Positions 1-9,183 of a DNA stretch of 64,000 nt are shown piece by piece. The DNA is taken from positions 973,501 through 1,037,500 of the forward strand of contig NZ_CP098511.1 of the NCBI RefSeq assembly GCF_026222555.1, read 5' to 3'. The first letter of the stretch is position 1. Every line of letters starts with the position of its first letter. The stretch comes from Aquimarina sp. ERC-38. Lineage in GTDB: Bacteria; Bacteroidota; Bacteroidia; Flavobacteriales; Flavobacteriaceae. The notes beneath the pieces were generated by a model. It had not been told where the DNA came from. It was given only the letters and a program-made list of their open reading frames with translations, and did no database searches. The translations under genes and the position numbers were made by a program.

Positions 1-25
1 ATGGGTATTATAATAGTACTACAAA

Positions 26-1366
26 TTACGATTTCATCTCGAAATCCTCCATAAACTTGGTTGTATAGTTGCCCGAAATATAATCAGGATGATCCATTAG
101 TTGTCTGTGAAAAGGTACAGTGGTTTTGATTCCTTCTACAATAAATTCGTCTAGTGCCCTTTTCATTTTATTAATGGCTTCCTCACGAGTTTGCGCGGTA
201 GTAATCAACTTTGCAATCATCGAATCATAATTGGGCGGAATACTATATCCGCTATACACATGCGTATCTATACGAACTCCGTGTCCTCCAGGAATATGCA
301 GATTCGTAATTTTACCAGGAGAAGGCCTAAAGTCTTTATGCGGATCTTCAGCATTAATTCGGCATTCTATAGAGTGTAACTGCGGATAATAATTTTTACC
401 AGAAATTGGCACTCCTGCAGCTACTAATATTTGTTCGCGGATCAAGTCATAATCTACTACCTGCTCTGTAATCGGATGTTCTACCTGGATTCGGGTATTC
501 ATTTCCATAAAGTAGAAGTTACGATGCTTATCAACTAAAAATTCAACGGTACCTGCTCCTTCGTATTTTATAAATTCTGCTGCTTTTACGGCTGCTTTTC
601 CCATTTTATCCCGTAATTCATCGGTCATAAAGGGAGAAGGTGTTTCTTCAGTTAATTTTTGATGTCTTCGTTGTACGGAGCAATCTCTTTCGGATAAATG
701 ACAAGCTCGACCGTTACTATCTCCTACTACTTGTATTTCAATATGCCTGGGTTCTTCAATTAATTTCTCCATATACATACCATCGTTCCCAAAAGCAGCA
801 CCTGCTTCCTGACGGGCACTATCCCAGGCTTTCTTTAGGTCTTCTTTTTTCCAGACCGCACGCATTCCTTTTCCGCCTCCACCAGCAGTTGCCTTTAACA
901 TTACCGGATACCCCATTCCTTTGGCTATCTTTTCTGCTTCTTCATAAGATTCCAATATTCCTTCACTACCAGGAACGGTGGGTACTCCTGCTTCTTTCAT
1001 GGTGGCTTTAGCCGTTGCTTTATCCCCCATTTTATCAATCATTTCAGAACTGGCACCTATAAACTTAATATCATGTTCCTCACAAATTTTAGAAAATTTT
1101 GCGTTTTCCGATAAGAACCCATAACCCGGATGAATAGCATCAGCATTAGTGATTTCTGCAGCCGAGATAATATTTACCATTTTTAAGTAAGATTCATTGC
1201 TAGGTGCAGGTCCTATACAAACTGCTTCATCGGCAAAGCGTACATGAAGGCTCTCAGCATCTACCGTAGAATATACAGCTACGGTTTTAATTCCCATTTC
1301 CTTACAAGTCCTGATAACCCGTAAGGCTATTTCACCTCTATTAGCAATTAATATTTTTTTAAACAT
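26..1366 (-). CDS. accC: Acetyl-CoA carboxylase, biotin carboxylase subunit
   Basis: This is the ATP-dependent carboxylation subunit that loads CO2 onto the biotin of AccB in the first committed step of fatty acid synthesis. The 446-residue length is normal for the family. Visible are the N-terminal biotin carboxylase domain (starting [14 protein letters not shown]), the ATP-grasp glycine loop GGGGKGM at about 162-168, Lys116, and the catalytic stretch with E288, N290, R292 and E296. It is the last gene of the leftward cluster DUF177-rpmF-fabH-accB-accC and follows accB after about 115 bases. The gene ends 25 bases from the window edge, where nothing else is visible. Confidence 0.97.
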   Translation of the reverse strand: MFKKILIANRGEIALRVIRTCKEMGIKTVAVYSTVDAESLHVRFADEAVCIGPAPSNESYLKMVNIISAAEITNADAIHPGYGFLSENAKFSKICEEHDIKFIGASSEMIDKMGDKATAKATMKEAGVPTVPGSEGILESYEEAEKIAKGMGYPVMLKATAGGGGKGMRAVWKKEDLKKAWDSARQEAGAAFGNDGMYMEKLIEEPRHIEIQVVGDSNGRACHLSERDCSVQRRHQKLTEETPSPFMTDELRDKMGKAAVKAAEFIKYEGAGTVEFLVDKHRNFYFMEMNTRIQVEHPITEQVVDYDLIREQILVAAGVPISGKNYYPQLHSIECRINAEDPHKDFRPSPGKITNLHIPGGHGVRIDTHVYSGYSIPPNYDSMIAKLITTAQTREEAINKMKRALDEFIVEGIKTTVPFHRQLMDHPDYISGNYTTKFMEDFEMKS

Positions 1367-1480
1367 ACTTAGTTGTGTTTGGAGGGTAACCTATTAATAA
1401 TTACAATATTTTACTTAGAAACAAGGGTTTAAGTTTATTATCCTGTAATTATCTGTATTTTGGTATTAATAACTTATTTG

Positions 1481-1987
1481 CTATGAAGGATCCACTATAA
1501 ATAAAGGTTCGTCAAATTCTACCGGAGAAGAATCATCAACCAATACTTTAACAATGGTACCTGAAACTTCGCTTTCAATTTCATTAAAAAGCTTCATAGC
1601 TTCTATGATACAAAGTACATCTCCTTCTTTTATGGTATCTCCAACTTCAACAAATACCGGTTTATCAGGAGAAGGTTTTCTGTACAACGTACCAATAATT
1701 GGTGATTTAATAGTGATATGGTTCGGATTACTTTCTGTATTTGAAGCACTTTTAGGTGCTTCATCTTTATTATTGTCAGGAGCCGAGGTTGCCTGTGTAG
1801 TAGTATTAACAGGAACTGCCGGTATAGGTGCTGTATTTACCGGAATTTGCTGTACATACGTAGTTTCTTTTGTATCTTCCGAACCGGTTTTAATGGTAAT
1901 TTTTACGTCATCCATTTCAAGCTTTACTTCGCTTGCCCCTGATTTGGCAACAAATCTAATTAAATTCTGAATTTCTTTTAAATCCAT
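1481..1987 (-). CDS. accB: Acetyl-CoA carboxylase, biotin carboxyl carrier protein
   Basis: This is the biotinylated carrier subunit of acetyl-CoA carboxylase. The protein has 168 residues: an N-terminal segment, a Pro/Thr/Ala/Asn-rich linker (about 45-90), and a C-terminal biotinyl domain. The biotin attachment motif EAMK is present, with Lys132 as the expected modified residue. It lies between fabH (25 bases upstream) and accC, an order usual in Bacteroidetes, which supports co-transcription with them. Confidence 0.97.
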   Translation of the reverse strand: MDLKEIQNLIRFVAKSGASEVKLEMDDVKITIKTGSEDTKETTYVQQIPVNTAPIPAVPVNTTTQATSAPDNNKDEAPKSASNTESNPNHITIKSPIIGTLYRKPSPDKPVFVEVGDTIKEGDVLCIIEAMKLFNEIESEVSGTIVKVLVDDSSPVEFDEPLFIVDPS

Positions 1988-2012
1988 AATGTTTAATAAT
2001 TGTGTTTAGTAT

Positions 2013-3008
2013 TTAGGAATTATAAGCCCATTTTACATACATGGAACCCCAAGTAAATCCACCTCCAAAGGAAGCAAAAACCAAATTATCCCCCTTCTTT
2101 AATTTTTTTTCGTAATCACTTAGTAATAATGGCAAGGTTGCTGATGTAGTATTGCCATAACGATCTATATTCATCAGCACTTTTTCACTTGCTAAACCCA
2201 TACGGTTTGCCGTAGCATCTACAATTCTTTTGTTTGCCTGGTGTGCAATTAACCAGTCTACATCTTTACTGGTCAGGTTATTACGTTCCATAATCTTTGA
2301 ACTGGCATCTGCCATATTAGAAACTGCATATTTAAAAACCGTCTTACCATCTTGTCTGACAAAATGCTTTTTATCTGCAACCGTTTCTTGTGTAGGTGGT
2401 AAAAGAGATCCACCTGCTTCTATCCTTAAAAAGTCTCTGCCTATCCCATCTGATCGAAGGTATTCATCCTGTACTCCCAATCCCTCATAGTTAGGTTCGA
2501 ATAGGGCAGCACCACCCCCATCACCAAAAATAATACAGGTAGTTCGATCCTTATAGTCAATTATGGATGACATTTTATCTGCACCAATCAGCAATACTTT
2601 TTTATATCTTCCTGATTCGATGTAGCGTGCAGCGGTAGACATTCCGTATAAAAAACTGGAGCATGCCGCCTGCAAATCATAAGAGAATGCATTTGTAGCA
2701 TGGATAGCACTGGCAGCATAAGCTGCAGTTGCTGCTACCATCAGATCCGGTGTTGCGGTAGCGAAGATAACCATATCAATTTCGGAAGGGTCTACGTCGG
2801 TCTTTGATAATAAATCTTTTGCTGCTTCTATTCCTAGAAATGAGGTGCCTTTATCACTATCTTTTAGAATTCTTCTTTCTTTAATTCCAGTACGACTAGT
2901 GATCCATTCGTCATTAGTATCAACCAGTGTTTCTAAAACTGCATTTGTTAATACATATTCCGGCACGTAAGCGCCTACGGCTGTAATAGCAGCTGAGATG
3001 TTACTCAT
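2013..3008 (-). CDS. fabH: Beta-ketoacyl-ACP synthase III
   Basis: This enzyme condenses acetyl-CoA (or a branched acyl-CoA) with malonyl-ACP to start fatty acid synthesis. The 331-residue protein has the thiolase fold family signature, with the catalytic triad visible as Cys116 (in AACSS), His256 (in AHQAN) and Asn286 (in YGNTT). It sits between rpmF and accB. Flavobacteria make many iso-branched fatty acids and FabH is the step that usually selects those primers, but substrate choice cannot be read from the sequence. Confidence 0.97.
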   Translation of the reverse strand: MSNISAAITAVGAYVPEYVLTNAVLETLVDTNDEWITSRTGIKERRILKDSDKGTSFLGIEAAKDLLSKTDVDPSEIDMVIFATATPDLMVAATAAYAASAIHATNAFSYDLQAACSSFLYGMSTAARYIESGRYKKVLLIGADKMSSIIDYKDRTTCIIFGDGGGAALFEPNYEGLGVQDEYLRSDGIGRDFLRIEAGGSLLPPTQETVADKKHFVRQDGKTVFKYAVSNMADASSKIMERNNLTSKDVDWLIAHQANKRIVDATANRMGLASEKVLMNIDRYGNTTSATLPLLLSDYEKKLKKGDNLVFASFGGGFTWGSMYVKWAYNS

Positions 3009-3134
3009 TAGTAATTTTTTAGTGATGCGTTACTACCAAAATTGCAATTAAACGCCGAAATTTACCAATTCTGATACAAATATGGCTTAAAATAACAGGA
3101 TTTTACCATATTTTCGATTAAAAACAAAAAAACC

Positions 3135-3148
3135 CTCACTATAGTGAG
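3135..3148 (-). terminator. Stem-loop after rpmF
   Basis: A perfect 14-base palindrome (CTCACTATAGTGAG) lies just after the rpmF stop. Read leftward it is followed by a run of T, as in an intrinsic terminator. It may attenuate transcription between rpmF and fabH rather than stop it fully. Confidence 0.7.
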
Positions 3149-3175
3149 AGTTATTCATTGTTTTTAATAAAACTC

Positions 3176-3376
3176 TTAAGCTGCCGCTTCTTCTTCAGTA
3201 TTGTCGATAATAACCTGGCCCCGGTAGTATAATTTACCCTCAAACCAATGTGCTCTATGATATAAATGTGCTTCACCCGTTGTAGGATCTGTTGCAATTT
3301 GCGGTACAGTTGCTTTATAATGTGTTCTTCTTTTATCTCTTCTGGTTTTCGAGATTTTTCTCTTAGGATGTGCCAT
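3176..3376 (-). CDS. rpmF: 50S ribosomal protein bL32
   Basis: This is the 66-residue large-subunit protein L32. It starts [17 protein letters not shown], the typical basic N-terminus of the family, and has the acidic C-terminal tail seen in Bacteroidetes members. It follows the DUF177 gene by 11 bases. The DUF177-rpmF pairing is conserved in most bacteria. Confidence 0.97.
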   Translation of the reverse strand: MAHPKRKISKTRRDKRRTHYKATVPQIATDPTTGEAHLYHRAHWFEGKLYYRGQVIIDNTEEEAAA

Positions 3377-3387
3377 TGTTCAGCTAA

Positions 3388-3930
3388 TTAATCGTTTAAT
3401 AAATTTTTTAATTGATCCCAACGCGGATCTGTTTCTTTTTCCTGCCGGTCTTTTTTATTATCTCTTCCTCCCGGATGTAACTCTTCCAGTTTGTCTAATA
3501 TATCCGAATCCAAAGACCCGTCTTCAACGCCAGGATGTACTCTTTTTAAAGGTACGCCCAGTACAATCAGTTCGTATATATATTGTTGAACGTTTACCTG
3601 GTAATCTCCATGTGGTAAAATCAACAATTCTTCATTCTCATCATTGAACTCAGCACCAAACTTAATTACTAAAAAAAGTTCGTTTTGTACTGCTAGGTCA
3701 AAGGGTTCATTAGTTACATCACAGTTCACATTAACCGTTCCCTGTGCTTTAAAATTAAGCTCCATTAAAGTAGACTTCTTCTCAAAAGCCAAATCCACTT
3801 TTACCGAAGCACTATTAAACTCTTCGTATGCTAAATGCTCAAAAAATGAGTTGTCAATTATATAATCAAACTGATGTACGCCAATCTTCAATCCAACAAA
3901 AGGGATGGTATATTCCTTTAATGGTTTCAT
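3388..3930 (-). CDS. DUF177 / YceD family protein
   Basis: This 180-residue protein belongs to the DUF177 (YceD) family, encoded immediately upstream of rpmF across bacteria. In plants and E. coli, homologues are linked to 23S rRNA accumulation. The sequence shows the family's central segment with a Cys followed by acidic residues, and a charged C-terminal tail. Family length and the conserved rpmF neighbour give the call. A TAnnTTTG box at 3975-3982 lies 45 bases upstream and probably drives the operon. Confidence 0.9.
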   Translation of the reverse strand: MKPLKEYTIPFVGLKIGVHQFDYIIDNSFFEHLAYEEFNSASVKVDLAFEKKSTLMELNFKAQGTVNVNCDVTNEPFDLAVQNELFLVIKFGAEFNDENEELLILPHGDYQVNVQQYIYELIVLGVPLKRVHPGVEDGSLDSDILDKLEELHPGGRDNKKDRQEKETDPRWDQLKNLLND

Positions 3931-3974
3931 TTCCTATCAGTTTACTCGCCTTATCACGTCGATAAAGGCGGGTG

Positions 3975-3982
3975 CAAAGATA
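3975..3982 (-). promoter_or_regulatory. TAnnTTTG promoter box for the DUF177-rpmF-fabH-acc operon
   Basis: Read on the minus strand this is TATCTTTG, a full match to the Bacteroidetes -7 consensus TAnnTTTG, 45 bases ahead of the DUF177 start. No clear -33 element was seen. Confidence 0.6.
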
Positions 3983-4055
3983 CTAAATTTTTTAGATTTT
4001 TAACCCTTCCGTATGAATTTAAATTTTATGGTTTTTCACTTTATCAACCTACGGT

Positions 4056-5135
4056 CTATTCTAAATGATTAGATTTCTTTTTCTGAAAACGCGACTTTCT
4101 AGGTTGCCGTTTTAAAGGGTTATCTGTAAGTTCTTCGTATTCTTTTCTGTTTTTATAAATTTTAAGAGCAGTAAAAACCGCTTCTTTAAAAGAACCGAAG
4201 TCCGCTTTGTTTTTTCCGGCAATTTCAAAAGCAGTTCCGTGATCCGGAGAGGTTCTAATTCTATTTAATCCTGCAGTATAGTTTACCCCTTTCCCGAAAG
4301 ATAAAGTTTTAAAGGGAATCAAACCCTGATCATGATACGAAGCTATAATGGCATCAAAACTTTTATAAGTATCGGACCCAAAAAAACTATCCGCGGCATA
4401 GGGACCATAAACCAGTGTTCCTTTTTCATTTAGTTCTTTAATGGTGGGTTTTAAAACGTCTTCATCCTCATTACCAATCACTCCATTATCCCCACTGTGC
4501 GGATTTACTCCGAGTACTGCAATCTTTGGTTTACGGATACCAAAATCTTTTTGGAGCGCATCATGTATCGTGGTAACCTTACGTTTAATAAGTTCCGGGG
4601 TTATATGTCCGGAAATATCTTTAATGGCTACATGATCCGTAAGTAAACCCACTTTTAAGGTGTCAGTGATCATAAACATCAAGCTATTCCCTTCTAGTTC
4701 CTGTGCAAGGTAATCCGTGTGTCCGGGAAAGGTAAAGGTTTCGGACTGAATACTTTTTTTATTAATCGGAGCTGTTACCAATACATCCACGTCATTTTCT
4801 TTCAGAGCCTTCACGGCAGAAGTAAAGGAGCGAATTGCATAATCCCCGATTTTCTCATCTTCTTTTCCGAAATTGATCGCTACGGATTCTTTCCAAAGGT
4901 TATACACATTGATTTTTCCATCAACGATTTTATCTAACGTATCTATACCATGAACCGTTGTATCCACTTTATACTGTTTTTTTAAGAACGAAATAATTTT
5001 TACGGATGCAAAAATAACCGGAGTACAAAAGTCCAACATTCGGGGGTCTTCAAATGTTTTAAGCACCACCTCACTCCCAATTCCATTTAAATCTCCTATG
5101 GATATTCCCACTCGTATTTTTTGATCTTCCGTCAT
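4056..5135 (-). CDS. pdxA: 4-hydroxythreonine-4-phosphate dehydrogenase
   Basis: PdxA oxidises 4-phosphohydroxy-L-threonine in pyridoxal phosphate synthesis. The 359-residue protein carries family motifs GDLNGIGSEV near the N-terminus, TAPINK, GHTDYLA (metal-binding His) and HDQGLIPFK (second metal-binding region). The C-terminal tail is basic and slightly longer than in E. coli. It lies upstream of DUF177 in the same direction with a 125-base gap that contains a promoter box, so it is probably its own transcription unit. Confidence 0.95.
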   Translation of the reverse strand: MTEDQKIRVGISIGDLNGIGSEVVLKTFEDPRMLDFCTPVIFASVKIISFLKKQYKVDTTVHGIDTLDKIVDGKINVYNLWKESVAINFGKEDEKIGDYAIRSFTSAVKALKENDVDVLVTAPINKKSIQSETFTFPGHTDYLAQELEGNSLMFMITDTLKVGLLTDHVAIKDISGHITPELIKRKVTTIHDALQKDFGIRKPKIAVLGVNPHSGDNGVIGNEDEDVLKPTIKELNEKGTLVYGPYAADSFFGSDTYKSFDAIIASYHDQGLIPFKTLSFGKGVNYTAGLNRIRTSPDHGTAFEIAGKNKADFGSFKEAVFTALKIYKNRKEYEELTDNPLKRQPRKSRFQKKKSNHLE

Positions 5136-5238
5136 TTTGTCTATTTGTTTATACGTATTTTTGAAGTGGCTTTAGAAAATAAAGTGCAGCACACTTCTAT
5201 TTATTGTGACTGCAAATTTAACCATTTAATTTTCATTT

Positions 5239-5826
5239 ATGTTTACAGGGATCATTGAAGAAGTAGGAACTATTCTTCAGATTGAAAAAGAACAGGAAAA
5301 CATGCATTTAACGGTACAATGTTCTTTTACCAAGGAATTAAAAATAGATCAAAGCGTTGCTCACAATGGGGTTTGCCTGACGGTGGTACGTAAAGATAAA
5401 GATGCTTATGTAGTTACTGCTATAAAAGAGACCTTAGATAAAACAAATTTAAATCGATTACAGGAAGGTGCTTCTGTAAACCTGGAACGAGGGATGAAAC
5501 TCGGCGATCGGTTAGATGGGCATATTGTTCAGGGACATGTAGATCAAACTGCGGTTTGTACGGAAATTATGGAAACGGAAGGTAGCTGGCGTTTTACTTT
5601 TGAATACGATGCCTCTTTACATAATATGACTATTGAAAAGGGTTCGGTTACGGTAAACGGAGTAAGTCTGACCGTAGTGGATTCTAAACTCAACCAGTTT
5701 AGTGTTGCCATTATTCCTTTTACCTACGAGCATACTAATTTCAACACTTTTAAAGTAGGGACGGAAGTCAATCTGGAATTTGATGTGATTGGAAAGTATG
5801 TAAAACGGATTACTGAGTTGGGGTAG
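5239..5826 (+). CDS. ribE: Riboflavin synthase, alpha subunit
   Basis: The enzyme dismutates two 6,7-dimethyl-8-ribityllumazine molecules to riboflavin. The 195-residue protein has two tandem lumazine-binding domains: the first starts MFTGIIEEVG and contains HNGVCLTVV, the second contains GHIVQGHVD and VNGVSLTVV. Length is standard. It is divergent from pdxA, and its stop lies only three bases from the end of the convergent HEPN-like gene. Confidence 0.96.
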   Translation: MFTGIIEEVGTILQIEKEQENMHLTVQCSFTKELKIDQSVAHNGVCLTVVRKDKDAYVVTAIKETLDKTNLNRLQEGASVNLERGMKLGDRLDGHIVQGHVDQTAVCTEIMETEGSWRFTFEYDASLHNMTIEKGSVTVNGVSLTVVDSKLNQFSVAIIPFTYEHTNFNTFKVGTEVNLEFDVIGKYVKRITELG

Positions 5827-5829
5827 GTG

Positions 5830-6261
5830 TTATTGCTGATTTTGAATACAATATTGACAAATTGCCTCTAAAGATGTGTATACTATCTCTAATTCTTCCT
5901 TGTCAATTTGATAATTTTTATATCTGGAAAAATGACAGATATCATAAAGTTCTTTATACGAATACCAAATCTCTTGTGTTGTATTGTGCTCCACAAAAAA
6001 TTTCATTGCTTCATGAGGCGTTCCTCCTATGAATTGATTAAAGGTTCTTCTGTACTCGTTATACGACTCAAACTCTAATTTTTTGCTTAAATCCGGATGT
6101 ACATATTGGTTGGGGAAAAGGGAACCTTCAAAAAACTTCAAAGCAGTGTAGAATGCCGTAGTAACTTCCCAATCTTTAAAATTACCATTTGACTTTATAA
6201 ACTTATGAGCGTTTAAATTATGGGTAGCATGATCAAAAGGGTTGTACTTTCTAGCTGCCAT
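5830..6261 (-). CDS. Small HEPN-like protein, second gene of a two-gene module
   Basis: This is an uncharacterised 143-residue, mostly helical protein. The N-terminal part (HATHNLNAHKFI, then a helix with ALKFFEGSLF) resembles the helical cores of HEPN and AbiV-like proteins, but no clean RxxxxH RNase motif is evident. Its start overlaps the end of the upstream 143-residue gene by 11 bases, so the two are translationally coupled. The pair is inserted between ribE and rng, which suggests a mobile two-gene toxin-antitoxin or defence-like module. The family call is inferred from appearance only. Confidence 0.55.
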   Translation of the reverse strand: MAARKYNPFDHATHNLNAHKFIKSNGNFKDWEVTTAFYTALKFFEGSLFPNQYVHPDLSKKLEFESYNEYRRTFNQFIGGTPHEAMKFFVEHNTTQEIWYSYKELYDICHFSRYKNYQIDKEELEIVYTSLEAICQYCIQNQQ

Positions 6262-6682
6262 ATTTTAAAATAAAACCATCAGAAGTAATATTATCAACCT
6301 CGATCATCTTTGAAAAAGACATTATAGAAAAATCTAATTCAATTTGATTATTAGTCTTATTAATTTCTTCCGATATAGAGTAAGCCTTTCTTCTCTTAGT
6401 TTTATCGTAATAGTCATTTTTAGCAAGAATTACTAAGCATTTAAAAGACGAAAAATGATCTACTTTCAAATACATATCTTTAACTTCAATATTTTGTTCA
6501 TTTAATTTGGACTTAAGCAAAGAAGAAGATTGGGCTGCTGATTGCAAATTTTTTTGAAAATCAGCTTCTATTTCCTTGATAACATCATCTTTCCCTCTTT
6601 TATAGGAAGAATGTAAAAGTTCACCTATTGGCAACTGATCACCAATAATACCGAAGTCTATTAAATTTAAAGAATTATTCAT
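6251..6682 (-). CDS. Hypothetical protein, first gene of the module with the HEPN-like gene
   Basis: This 143-residue protein is not firmly recognised. It has an acidic helical N-terminal half and a C-terminal half that alternates strands and helices (KCLVILAKN, then IELDFSIMSFS). That layout is weakly reminiscent of a minimal nucleotidyltransferase fold without its usual GSxxD active site. Coupling to the HEPN-like gene by an 11-base overlap is the best clue to its role. Codon use is richer in A/T than in ribE and rng on either side, consistent with acquisition. Confidence 0.55.
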   Translation of the reverse strand: MNNSLNLIDFGIIGDQLPIGELLHSSYKRGKDDVIKEIEADFQKNLQSAAQSSSLLKSKLNEQNIEVKDMYLKVDHFSSFKCLVILAKNDYYDKTKRRKAYSISEEINKTNNQIELDFSIMSFSKMIEVDNITSDGFILKYGS

Positions 6683-6870
6683 TTCAAAATGATTTTATAT
6701 CAATTTTGCAAGAATCGCTAAGATAAAATAAATATTCACGCGTATGTAAGTTTAATAATGAATTAATTAGCTCGTAGAATAGACATTATTTGTGGAGTAA
6801 TACAACTATTGTTTTTCTCACTTCTTAAACTAAATATACTTGTTACTCTCCATGAAATATTAAATCAAAA

Positions 6871-6901
6871 AAGCCCAACCTATATAGAATAGATTGGGCT
6901 T
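6871..6901. terminator. Bidirectional intrinsic terminator after rng
   Basis: The inverted repeat AAGCCCAA / TTGGGCTT has an A-run on the left and a T-rich right flank. It lies nine bases beyond the rng stop and could terminate transcription from both directions. Confidence 0.75.
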
Positions 6902-6909
6902 GGAATTTT

Positions 6910-8451
6910 TTATACTTGAATTAAATCACCTTCCTGGTCATGAAAATGATATTCTAAATAAGTATAGGCATCTCTGGGTACTACTTTAATCCACTTTTTA
7001 TGGTCTAAAAACCACTTGGATCTAGTAGAAGGAAAACCCTGTGTTAAGTATGCCGCAATAAAAGGATGTGCACTTAAAGAAACTTTTTTGTGCTCCTTTT
7101 TTAAAATTTTCTCAAGGTCTACTTGTATTTTATCTAACAATACAATAGGTGCTTCAACCTCTTGGTCACCACCACTTGGATTTTCTTCCCGGGTTTTAAT
7201 TTTCATTTCGGGTCGAACACGTTGTCTGGTTATTTGAATTAAACCAAACTTACTAGGTGGTAAAATTTTATGTTTTGCTCTATCATCTTTCATTTCTTCT
7301 TTTAAATGATTAAAGAGCGTTCTTCGGTTGTTTGCATTATTCATATCAATAAAATCAACTACAATAATACCTCCCATATCGCGGAGGCGTAATTGTCTTG
7401 CTACCTCAGTAGCGCTAATTAGATTGACTTCTAATGCGGTATCTTCCTGGTTTTTTGCTTTGTTTGACCTGTTACCACTGTTCACGTCAATAACGTGCAT
7501 GGCTTCGGTATGTTCAATGACCAGATAAGCGCCTTTGCTCATAGATACGGTTTTACCAAAACTGGTTTTAATTTGTCTTTCTATTCCGTATTTTTCGAAA
7601 ATCGGAATTCGGGAATTATGTAACTTCACGATAGATTCTTTTTTTGGTGCCATTTCCAGGACACTTTCTTTGATATTATGGTAAAGTTCTTCATTGTCGA
7701 CAACAATGGATGAAAAGGAATCATTAAATACATCTCTTAAAATAGAAGATGCACGATTCATTTCCCCTAAAACTTTAGAAGGGTGATGCGCTTTGTATAT
7801 CTTTTTACACATAGACTCCCACCTTTCTAGCAAGTTTTGTAAATCTTTATCAAGTTCTGCTACTTTTTTGCCTTCTGCGACGGTACGTACGATAATACCA
7901 AAACCTTTGGGTCGGATACTTTTTACTAATCGTTTTAACCGGTCTTTTTCTTCATTAGACTCTATTTTTTGCGAAATAGAAATTCTTTTAGAAAACGGAA
8001 CTAAAACAATATAACGTCCTGCAATGGATAATTCTGAACTGATTCTCGGACCTTTAGTCGAAATCGGTTCTTTTACAATTTGTACAAGTAAAGATTGATT
8101 TGATTTTAACACATTGGTAATTACCCCATGTTTATCAATATCTTTTTCAAAAGGAAAATCTTTTAACAAGTAGTTCTTTTGTTTTCCTGAACTCACACCT
8201 TTAATAAATTTTAATAAAGAAGCTACCTGTGGGCCTAAATCATGGTAATGCAAAAAGGCATCTTTCTCATAACCTACATTCACAAATGCGGCATTTAGAC
8301 CGGGAACTGCTTTTCTAATTTTAGCGATAAAAATATCACCTACAGAAAAATCGCTGTTATCTTCTTCTTTATGTAATTCAATAAGTTTTCCGTCCTTTAA
8401 CAAGGCAAAATTTGTAGAGTCACCTGATCTGATTATCAATTCTTTATTCAC
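6910..8451 (-). CDS. rng: Ribonuclease G (RNase E/G family)
   Basis: This single-strand endoribonuclease acts in rRNA maturation and mRNA turnover. The 513-residue protein has an N-terminal S1-type RNA-binding domain (about 35-130, with a long internal insertion). The catalytic core follows, with VDFIDM (metal-binding Asp residues) and KFGLIQITRQR, and then the small C-terminal domain. It lacks the long disordered scaffold of RNase E, which fits RNase G. An HU gene and a 29-residue basic protein lie upstream in the same orientation. Confidence 0.95.
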   Translation of the reverse strand: MNKELIIRSGDSTNFALLKDGKLIELHKEEDNSDFSVGDIFIAKIRKAVPGLNAAFVNVGYEKDAFLHYHDLGPQVASLLKFIKGVSSGKQKNYLLKDFPFEKDIDKHGVITNVLKSNQSLLVQIVKEPISTKGPRISSELSIAGRYIVLVPFSKRISISQKIESNEEKDRLKRLVKSIRPKGFGIIVRTVAEGKKVAELDKDLQNLLERWESMCKKIYKAHHPSKVLGEMNRASSILRDVFNDSFSSIVVDNEELYHNIKESVLEMAPKKESIVKLHNSRIPIFEKYGIERQIKTSFGKTVSMSKGAYLVIEHTEAMHVIDVNSGNRSNKAKNQEDTALEVNLISATEVARQLRLRDMGGIIVVDFIDMNNANNRRTLFNHLKEEMKDDRAKHKILPPSKFGLIQITRQRVRPEMKIKTREENPSGGDQEVEAPIVLLDKIQVDLEKILKKEHKKVSLSAHPFIAAYLTQGFPSTRSKWFLDHKKWIKVVPRDAYTYLEYHFHDQEGDLIQV

Positions 8452-8650
8452 TCTGATAAGGTTTATTCCTGTAAATTACAGGAGATTCAACAAATTTTTA
8501 AATGAAAATCCTGATGTTATAAAAAGTATCAGAACTTTCATAAAACACTATGTTTTACAATTACGTAGATAGTAATAATTCAAGATACTCTATCTGAATT
8601 ATAACGATCGATGTCAATGAACTTAAAATTAAAAAAGTAGTTTGTAACAA

Positions 8651-8740
8651 CTACTTTTTCTTGTGACGGTTGGCTCTTCTTCGTTTTTTACGCTTATGCG
8701 TAGCAACCTTGTGTCTTTTACGTTTTTTACCACTTGGCAT
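8651..8740 (-). CDS. 29-residue very basic ribosomal-type protein
   Basis: The short frame starts MPSGKKRKRHK and ends ANRHKKK. About two thirds of its residues are Lys, Arg or His. Nearly identical peptides are conserved across Bacteroidetes, and the composition matches the AURKAIP1/COX24 (mS38, mycobacterial bS22) class of tiny small-subunit ribosomal proteins. That assignment is from recollection and composition, not alignment. The gene lies 21 bases downstream of the HU stop on the same strand and is probably co-transcribed with it. Confidence 0.75.
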   Translation of the reverse strand: MPSGKKRKRHKVATHKRKKRRRANRHKKK

Positions 8741-8761
8741 AGTGTGTGCTCTTTTATATGA

Positions 8762-9055
8762 TTATTTACTAACTTCTACGTTGGACTTTACACCTTCTAC
8801 AAAAATCTTTGCAGGTTTAAAAGCCGGAATATTGTGTGCAGGAATTTTTATTGTAGTATTTTTAGAAATATTCCTTCCCGTTTTTTCTGCTCTGGTTTTG
8901 ATAATAAAGCTACCAAATCCTCTCAAATAAACATTATCGCCACTTTCCAAAGAACTTTTTACTTCTTCCATAAAGGTCTCAACAGTTGCCTGAACATCTC
9001 CTTTTTCAATACCTAGTTTCTCTGAAATTTTTGCTACAATATCTGCTTTAGTCAT
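8762..9055 (-). CDS. HU-family nucleoid DNA-binding protein
   Basis: This is a histone-like HU/IHF protein that bends DNA non-specifically. From the chosen start (MTKADIVAKISEKL) it has 97 residues, the usual HU length, with the GFGSF motif and the beta-arm region KIPAHNIPAFKPAK, a variant of the usual NPxT arm. The frame is open 21 codons further upstream, but the -7 box at 9095-9102 falls inside that extension, so the inner start is preferred. It is followed by the 29-residue basic protein and then rng. Confidence 0.93.
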   Translation of the reverse strand: MTKADIVAKISEKLGIEKGDVQATVETFMEEVKSSLESGDNVYLRGFGSFIIKTRAEKTGRNISKNTTIKIPAHNIPAFKPAKIFVEGVKSNVEVSK

Positions 9056-9094
9056 TATACTTCCTTTTAGGGTTTTATTTAAATTTTGAGGGGG

Positions 9095-9102
9095 CAAATA
9101 TA
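9095..9102 (-). promoter_or_regulatory. TAnnTTTG promoter box for the HU gene
   Basis: The minus strand reads TATATTTG, a full consensus match, 40 bases ahead of the HU start at 9055. Confidence 0.6.
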
Positions 9103-9183
9103 ATAATTTAAAATCCAAAAAATCAAGACTTAAGATGAAAAAGTGATCTTTTAAAGCTTTAATTTTACAAAACAGACAAATTT

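Noticed and set aside
640..1011. 123-codon plus-strand open frame with hydrophobic, Leu/Phe-rich product
   Set aside because: It is antisense to accC; hydrophobic shadow frames are expected opposite A/T-rich coding DNA.
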